10,637 nucleotides of DNA from Alphaproteobacteria bacterium (GTDB lineage: Bacteria > Pseudomonadota > Alphaproteobacteria > JAEULC01), in NCBI GenBank assembly GCA_020851015.1, contig JADZDN010000069.1:1-10637 (forward strand). Reading direction: 5' to 3'. Of the stretch, positions 6,988 to 10,637 are shown piece after piece. Below the pieces are notes generated by a model. The model did not search any database, was not told the origin of the DNA, and was given only the letters and a program-made list of their open reading frames with translations. Each line of letters starts with the position of its first letter. Position 1 is the first letter of the stretch. Made by a program: the position numbers and the translations under genes.

Positions 6988-7142
6988 TCCGCCGCGGCCT
7001 GGGTAGACCGTCCGGCACCGGCAGCTTGGCCGGGCCACGCCGCCACCGCGATCCGTTCGGCGGCGGCGGGGTGCCGGGCAGGGAGGTCCCGTCCCGCCGG
7101 GCGAATCAGCCTGGTGGCGGCGGGGCGGATTGTTGCGCTATG

Positions 7143-7189
7143 GTGACGCCCAAGCGCCCGGCGGGCCTATAAATGCAACCGGCCGGGCG
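7143..7189 (+). promoter_or_regulatory. Candidate ppx/gppA promoter inside an 8-base inverted repeat
   Basis: TATAAA at 7168-7173 is the best -10 candidate, with GTGACG (7143-7148) as a -35 match of four in six bases at a long 19-base spacing. The start would be near 7180, 40 bases before the GTG at 7220. The -10 box lies in the spacer of a perfect inverted repeat: CGCCCGGC (7155-7162) and GCCGGGCG (7182-7189), arms 8 bases and spacer 19. Such placement would suit a repressor site, but the GC-rich background makes chance dyads common. Confidence 0.35.
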
Positions 7190-7219
7190 GTCCCGCACCA
7201 GAGAACGGGGCATACGGAC

Positions 7220-8284
7220 GTGGCTGGGTACCTGAGGCCATGGCGGCGGTCGGACCGCGACGGAGCGCATCAGGCGTTCCGGCGGCCCTCTGACGGTGCG
7301 CCCGACGAGGACTGGGGCTGGGCATCCGGCGTCTATGCCGCGCTCGACCTGGGCACCAATAATTGCCGGCTCCTGGTCGCCCGCCCGCGCGAGGACGGGT
7401 TCCGCGTCATCGACGCGTTCTCCCGCATCGTGCGTTTGGGCGAAGGCCTAGGCCAGACCGAGGAACTGGGCGAGGAGGCGATGCGCCGGACCATCGATGC
7501 GCTCAGGGTCTGCGCCTCGAAGATCCGCAAGCGCCGGGTCACCCATGCCCGCCACGTCGCGACCGAAGCGTGCCGGCGGGCGCGCAACTGCCAGGATTTC
7601 GTCGCTCGGGTCGAGGCCGAAACCGGGCTGGTGCTGGAGATCATCTCCTCGCGCGAGGAGGCCGAGCTCGCGCTCGCGGGCTGCGCGCCGCTGCTCGACC
7701 GCGCGCGGCCCTATGCGCTGGTGTTCGACATCGGCGGCGGCAGCACCGAGCTGCTGTGGCTGAAGCTGGGGGCGCACGGCACGCTGGAGCTGATCGACTG
7801 GATGTCGCTGCCCTATGGCGTCGTCGGCCTGGCCGAGCGCCAGGATGACCTGGCCTCGCTGGTCGCCTGGTACGAGGAAACGGCGGCCGAGGTGGCGGCG
7901 CTGCTGGCGCCGTTCGAGACGCGCCATGGTATCGCCCGGAAGATCGCCGAGGGGGCCGTGCAGATGCTGGGGTCGTCCGGCACCGTCACGACCCTGGCGG
8001 GCGTGCATTTCGGCTTGCCGCGCTACGACCGCAACTATGTCGACGGCACCTACCTCGCCTTCGTGGACATCGAGCGCGTGAGCCAGGGCCTGGCGGCGAT
8101 GTCGGGCGAGCGCCGCGCGGCGGAGCCCTGCATCGGGCGCGAGCGCGCCGACCTGGTGGTGGGCGGCTGCGCCATCCTGGCCGCGATCTGCCGGACCTGG
8201 CCGGTGGGCTCGCTGCGCGTGGCCGACCGTGGCGTGCGCGAGGGCATCCTGGTCGGGCTGATGCGGCACGGCGCCGGCCGCTAG
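7220..8284 (+). CDS. Ppx/GppA family phosphatase (exopolyphosphatase / pppGpp phosphatase), short form
   Basis: This enzyme class removes terminal phosphate from polyphosphate or from pppGpp; which substrate applies here is not decidable from sequence. With the GTG start at 7220 it has 354 residues. It shows the actin-like fold motifs in order: [14 protein letters not shown] (41-54), ATEACRRA (114-121), SREEAEL with the probable catalytic glutamate (144-150), [10 protein letters not shown] (169-178) and GSSGT (251-255). It stops near the end of the core domains, lacking the C-terminal HD-like domains of the roughly 500-residue E. coli enzymes, as is usual for short alphaproteobacterial forms. 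The start is uncertain: GTG 7220 has a G-rich ribosome site (GGGG 7207-7210), while TTG 7130 would lie upstream of the predicted promoter. The first 35-40 residues precede the domain and are polar and poorly conserved in look. Its stop is 4 bases before rlmE, so the two are co-transcribed. Confidence 0.92.
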   Translation: MAGYLRPWRRSDRDGAHQAFRRPSDGAPDEDWGWASGVYAALDLGTNNCRLLVARPREDGFRVIDAFSRIVRLGEGLGQTEELGEEAMRRTIDALRVCASKIRKRRVTHARHVATEACRRARNCQDFVARVEAETGLVLEIISSREEAELALAGCAPLLDRARPYALVFDIGGGSTELLWLKLGAHGTLELIDWMSLPYGVVGLAERQDDLASLVAWYEETAAEVAALLAPFETRHGIARKIAEGAVQMLGSSGTVTTLAGVHFGLPRYDRNYVDGTYLAFVDIERVSQGLAAMSGERRAAEPCIGRERADLVVGGCAILAAICRTWPVGSLRVADRGVREGILVGLMRHGAGR

Positions 8285-8288
8285 GACG

Positions 8289-9002
8289 ATGCCAGGCAAG
8301 GCCAAGGGCCCGCTGGGTCGCCCTTCCATGCGCGGTGCGCGCGACAAGGCGGTGCGCGTGCGCGCCAAGTCGGGCCGCAGCCTGTCCTCGATGCTCTGGC
8401 TCAACCGCCAGCTCAACGATCCCTACGTCGCCGAGGCCAAGCGCCAGGGTTACCGGTCGCGCGCCGCTTACAAGCTGATGGAGCTGGATGACCGCTTCCG
8501 CTTCCTCAAGCGCGGCGCGGCGGCGATCGACCTGGGGGCGGCGCCCGGCGGCTGGACACAGGTGGCGGTCGCCCGCACCGGCGCCGAGCCGGGCGGCGCG
8601 GGGCGGGTGGTGGGGATCGACCTGTTGCCGATGGACGCGATCCCCGGCGCGGTGCTGCTGCAGGGCGACTTCCTGGCCGAGGATGCGCCCCGGCGCATCA
8701 TCGCGGCCTTGGGACGGCCCGCCGACGTGGTCTTGACCGACATGGCGCCCGCCTCGACCGGCCATGCCCAGACCGACCACCTGCGCATCATGGGCTTGCT
8801 GGAAGCCGCGGTGGATTTCGCGGCCGAGGTACTGGCGCCGGGCGGCGCCTTCGTCGGCAAGGTGCTGCAAGGCGGAGCCGAGGCAAGCCTGCTGGCGCGG
8901 CTCAAGCGCGACTTCGCCCAGGTGCGCCACGCCAAGCCGCCGGCCAGCCGCAAGGATTCGGCCGAGCTCTACCTGGTCGCCACGGGGTTCCGCAAACGCT
9001 GA
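8289..9002 (+). CDS. rlmE: 23S rRNA (uridine-2552 2'-O) methyltransferase RlmE (FtsJ/RrmJ)
   Basis: RlmE methylates the ribose of U2552 in the A-loop of 23S rRNA on 50S particles, using S-adenosylmethionine, and helps late large-subunit assembly. The 237-residue product has the FtsJ Rossmann fold. YRSRAAYKL carries Lys62, the SAM loop is DLGAAPGGW (81-89), DMAP holds Asp151, VGKVLQG holds Lys191, and SAELYLVA holds Glu226. Together these give the K-D-K-E catalytic tetrad intact. The Asp110-containing VVGIDLLPM strand fits the SAM ribose contact. Compared with the 209-residue E. coli enzyme it has an N-terminal extension of about 30 residues rich in Lys and Arg ([20 protein letters not shown]), probably an RNA- or ribosome-binding tail. 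The ATG at 8289 sits 4 bases after the ppx stop, with only TAGGA overlapping that stop as ribosome site, so translation is likely coupled to ppx. Confidence 0.96.
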   Translation: MPGKAKGPLGRPSMRGARDKAVRVRAKSGRSLSSMLWLNRQLNDPYVAEAKRQGYRSRAAYKLMELDDRFRFLKRGAAAIDLGAAPGGWTQVAVARTGAEPGGAGRVVGIDLLPMDAIPGAVLLQGDFLAEDAPRRIIAALGRPADVVLTDMAPASTGHAQTDHLRIMGLLEAAVDFAAEVLAPGGAFVGKVLQGGAEASLLARLKRDFAQVRHAKPPASRKDSAELYLVATGFRKR

Positions 9003-9033
9003 TCCGCCCCGCGCAAACCGAGGGTGGAATTCC

Positions 9034-9061
9034 TTGTTCGCCCGGGCGTTCTGTGTATGAT
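9034..9061 (+). promoter_or_regulatory. guaB promoter (sigma70-like)
   Basis: TTGTTC (9034-9039) and TATGAT (9056-9061) are separated by 16 bases, the best promoter match in the window. Transcription would start near 9068, giving a leader of about 27 bases to the ATG at 9095. It lies in the 92-base gap after rlmE, so guaB can be expressed independently of ppx-rlmE. It also argues against the in-frame GTG at 9053, which precedes the predicted transcript start. Confidence 0.55.
9039..9048. repeat. 10-base palindrome in the guaB promoter spacer
   Basis: CGCCCGGGCG is a perfect palindrome lying between the -35 and -10 boxes and sharing the last base of the -35. Its half, CGCCCGG, is the same as the first seven bases of the inverted-repeat arm at the ppx promoter (7155-7161). 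It could be an operator shared by the two promoters, or a chance product of high GC. Confidence 0.25.
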
Positions 9062-9094
9062 GCGCCGCCATCCTCACGGCCGGCGGGGCATGGC

Positions 9095-10558
9095 ATGGAA
9101 ATCCGCGAAGCGCTGACATTCGACGACGTGCTCCTGGAGCCGGCGGCGTCCGCCGTGCTGCCGGCGGAAACCGACACCAAGACCCGACTCACCCGAACCA
9201 TCGAGCTCGGCATCCCGCTGGCCTCTGCCGCGATGGATACCGTCACCGAATCGGCGTTGGCCATCGCCATGGCCCAGGCCGGCGGCATCGGCGTGGTGCA
9301 CAAGAACCTCGACATCGCGCGCCAGGCCAACGAGGTGCGCCGGGTGAAGAAGTTCGAATCCGGCATGGTGGTGAACCCGGTCACGATCCATCCCGAACAG
9401 ACCCTGGCCGACGCGCTGAAGCTGATGGCCGACCATCGCATCTCCGGCATCCCGGTGACGACGAAGGGCAGCGGCAAGCTGGTGGGCATCCTGACCAACC
9501 GCGACGTGCGCTTCGCCACCGACCCGACCCAGAAGGTTAGCGAGCTGATGACCAAGGACGGGCTGGTGACGGTGCGCGAGGGCGTGGACCGCGACGAGGC
9601 CAAGCGCCTGCTGCACCAGCACCGCATCGAAAAGCTGCTGGTGGTGGACGACGCCTATCGCTGCATCGGGCTGGTGACGGTCAAGGACATCGAGAAGAGC
9701 CAGGCCCACCCGTTCGCCTGCAAGGATGAGAAGGGACGGCTGCGCGTGGCGGCCGCCACGGGCGTCGGCGACGACGGCTTCAGGCGCGCCGAGGCGCTGC
9801 TGGACGCCGAGGTCGACGTGATCGTGGTGGACACGGCGCACGGCCATTCGCAGGGCGTGATCCGCGCGGTCGAGCGCATCAAGCGCGCCAGCAACTACAC
9901 CCAGCTCATCGCCGGCAACGTGGCCACGGCCGAGGGCGTGCGCGCGCTGATCGACGCCGGCGCCGACGCGGTCAAGGTCGGCATCGGGCCGGGATCGATC
10001 TGCACCACGCGCATCGTCGCCGGCGTCGGCGTGCCGCAACTGACCGCCGTGTTCGACGCGGCGGAGGAGGCGCTCAAGTCGGGCGTGCCGGTGATCGCCG
10101 ACGGCGGCATCAAGTATTCCGGCGACCTGGCCAAGGCGCTGGCCGCGGGCGCCAGCTGCGCGATGGTGGGATCGCTGCTCGCCGGCACCGACGAAAGCCC
10201 GGGCGAGGTGTTCCTCTACCAGGGCCGCAGCTACAAGTCCTATCGCGGCATGGGCTCGGTGGGCGCGATGGCGCGCGGCTCGGCCGACCGCTATTTCCAG
10301 CAGGAAGTGAACGACTCGCTGAAGCTCGTGCCCGAAGGCGTGGAGGGCAGGGTGCCCTACAAGGGCCCGGCGCAGACCGTGATCCACCAGCTCGTGGGCG
10401 GGCTTCGCGCCGCCATGGGCTATACCGGCAACGCCACCATCGCCGCGCTGCAGAAGAACCGCCGCTTCCTGCGGATCACCAACGCGGGCCTGCGCGAAAG
10501 CCACGTGCATGACATCATCGTCACGCGCGAGGCGCCGAACTATCGCGCGGACGGCTAG
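9095..10558 (+). CDS. guaB: Inosine-5'-monophosphate dehydrogenase GuaB
   Basis: GuaB oxidises IMP to XMP with NAD+, the committed step of guanine nucleotide synthesis, as a cytoplasmic tetramer or octamer. From the ATG at 9095 ([16 protein letters not shown]) it has 487 residues, almost equal to the 488 of E. coli, and a G-rich ribosome site (GGGG 9085-9088) lies six bases upstream. The catalytic barrel is interrupted by two CBS domains, about residues 91-143 and 152-199, which in this family bind adenine/guanine nucleotides and tune activity. The IMP loop [11 protein letters not shown] carries catalytic Cys303, and the mobile flap has GSADRYFQ with Arg399 and Tyr400. The [22 protein letters not shown] phosphate-site region is intact. 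An in-frame GTG at 9053 would add 14 residues not found in the family. It has its own promoter, and the next gene begins 6 bases after its stop. Confidence 0.98.
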   Translation: MEIREALTFDDVLLEPAASAVLPAETDTKTRLTRTIELGIPLASAAMDTVTESALAIAMAQAGGIGVVHKNLDIARQANEVRRVKKFESGMVVNPVTIHPEQTLADALKLMADHRISGIPVTTKGSGKLVGILTNRDVRFATDPTQKVSELMTKDGLVTVREGVDRDEAKRLLHQHRIEKLLVVDDAYRCIGLVTVKDIEKSQAHPFACKDEKGRLRVAAATGVGDDGFRRAEALLDAEVDVIVVDTAHGHSQGVIRAVERIKRASNYTQLIAGNVATAEGVRALIDAGADAVKVGIGPGSICTTRIVAGVGVPQLTAVFDAAEEALKSGVPVIADGGIKYSGDLAKALAAGASCAMVGSLLAGTDESPGEVFLYQGRSYKSYRGMGSVGAMARGSADRYFQQEVNDSLKLVPEGVEGRVPYKGPAQTVIHQLVGGLRAAMGYTGNATIAALQKNRRFLRITNAGLRESHVHDIIVTREAPNYRADG

Positions 10559-10564
10559 GCCGCG

Positions 10565-10637
10565 GTGACGCCGGGCGGGCGGGTCCAGGCCGCGATCGAG
10601 CTGCTGCAGGCGATCGACGACGCGCGCAAGGCGCCGG
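10565..10637 (+). CDS. rsmB: RsmB-like 16S rRNA m5C methyltransferase (first 24 codons, cut by window edge)
   Basis: A GTG start 6 bases after the guaB stop opens a frame to the window end, reading MTPGGRVQAAIELLQAIDDA. This opening resembles the N-terminal NusB-like RNA-binding domain of RsmB/Sun, which methylates C967 of 16S rRNA. RsmB next to guaB is a familiar alphaproteobacterial arrangement. The AGG at 10557-10559, overlapping the guaB stop, may serve as ribosome site. With only 24 residues visible, the assignment rests on wording and context; the catalytic domain is outside the window. Confidence 0.62.
   Translation, partial: MTPGGRVQAAIELLQAIDDARKAP

Larger units (their letters stand above)
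6919..7219. other. Gene-free divergent intergenic region between tRNA-Gln and ppx/gppA
   Basis: These 301 bases hold no coding sequence I can support. They contain the candidate tRNA promoter (-) in the left third, the 8-base palindrome GTCCGGAC at 6958-6965, and the ppx promoter with its flanking inverted repeat at the right end (+). The centre, about 7010-7125, is GC-rich with G- and C-tracts and no distinct element. An in-frame TTG at 7130 would extend ppx but falls upstream of its promoter. Confidence 0.6.

Noticed and set aside
6840..7146. Short open frames over the tRNA region on both strands, such as SSNGRTADSDSASLGSNPS (-) and LGFEPRLAESESAVLPLDDPP (+).
   Set aside because: These are well-known false proteins made by translating a glutamine tRNA gene; the cloverleaf explains the sequence.
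7130..7219. TTG start extending Ppx/GppA by 30 residues.
   Set aside because: The extension would be encoded across the candidate promoter and has no conserved look; GTG 7220 has the better ribosome site, though this remains uncertain.
9053..9094. In-frame GTG start that would extend GuaB by 14 residues.
   Set aside because: It lies within the promoter, before the predicted transcript start, and the ATG at 9095 gives the standard family length and N-terminus.
9074..10510. A 478-residue open frame antisense to guaB, and similar long antisense frames under the exporter and rlmE.
   Set aside because: His/Arg/Ala-rich composition and full overlap with well-conserved genes show these are shadows.

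Overview
This is a GC-rich window with the gene content and protein style of an alphaproteobacterium, probably Rhodospirillales-like. That placement is inferred from protein wording and from the cluster ppx/gppA - rlmE - guaB - rsmB; no 16S gene is present to confirm it. Most of the window is conventional chromosome: seven protein genes (the first cut by the left edge), the first codons of an eighth, and one tRNA gene.

Left part (1-2492, + strand): the 3' end of a dipeptide/oligopeptide importer ATPase (DppF/OppF type), then, after a 71-base gap, a complete fused membrane-plus-ATPase ABC exporter half-transporter. Middle part (2493-6844): a Tat-exported protein of unknown function (2599-4164, +) faces a cytoplasmic-type molybdopterin oxidoreductase of the biotin/DMSO/TMAO sulfoxide reductase family (4335-6671, -). 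Their convergent 170-base gap holds a nested stem-loop that may end transcription. The unknown exported protein has looser, less GC-rich codon use than its neighbours and is the least explained object here.

Right part (6845-10637): a tRNA-Gln(CTG) on the minus strand has a 9-base copy of its 3' terminus just beyond its end. A 301-base gene-free stretch then carries divergent candidate promoters for the tRNA (-) and for a Ppx/GppA phosphatase (+). Ppx/GppA is followed by the 23S rRNA 2'-O-methyltransferase RlmE 4 bases later, and then by guaB (IMP dehydrogenase) with its own sigma70-like promoter. The beginning of an RsmB-like 16S rRNA m5C methyltransferase, starting 6 bases after guaB, closes the window.

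Functionally the right-hand cluster joins GTP synthesis (GuaB), phosphatases of the polyphosphate/pppGpp class (Ppx/GppA), rRNA methylation (RlmE, RsmB) and a tRNA gene, which is a growth and translation theme. I found no CRISPR array, transposase, phage gene or toxin-antitoxin pair. I do not see a clear new multigene system; the best leads are the exported unknown protein, the tRNA-end duplication, and the dyads at the ppx and guaB promoters.
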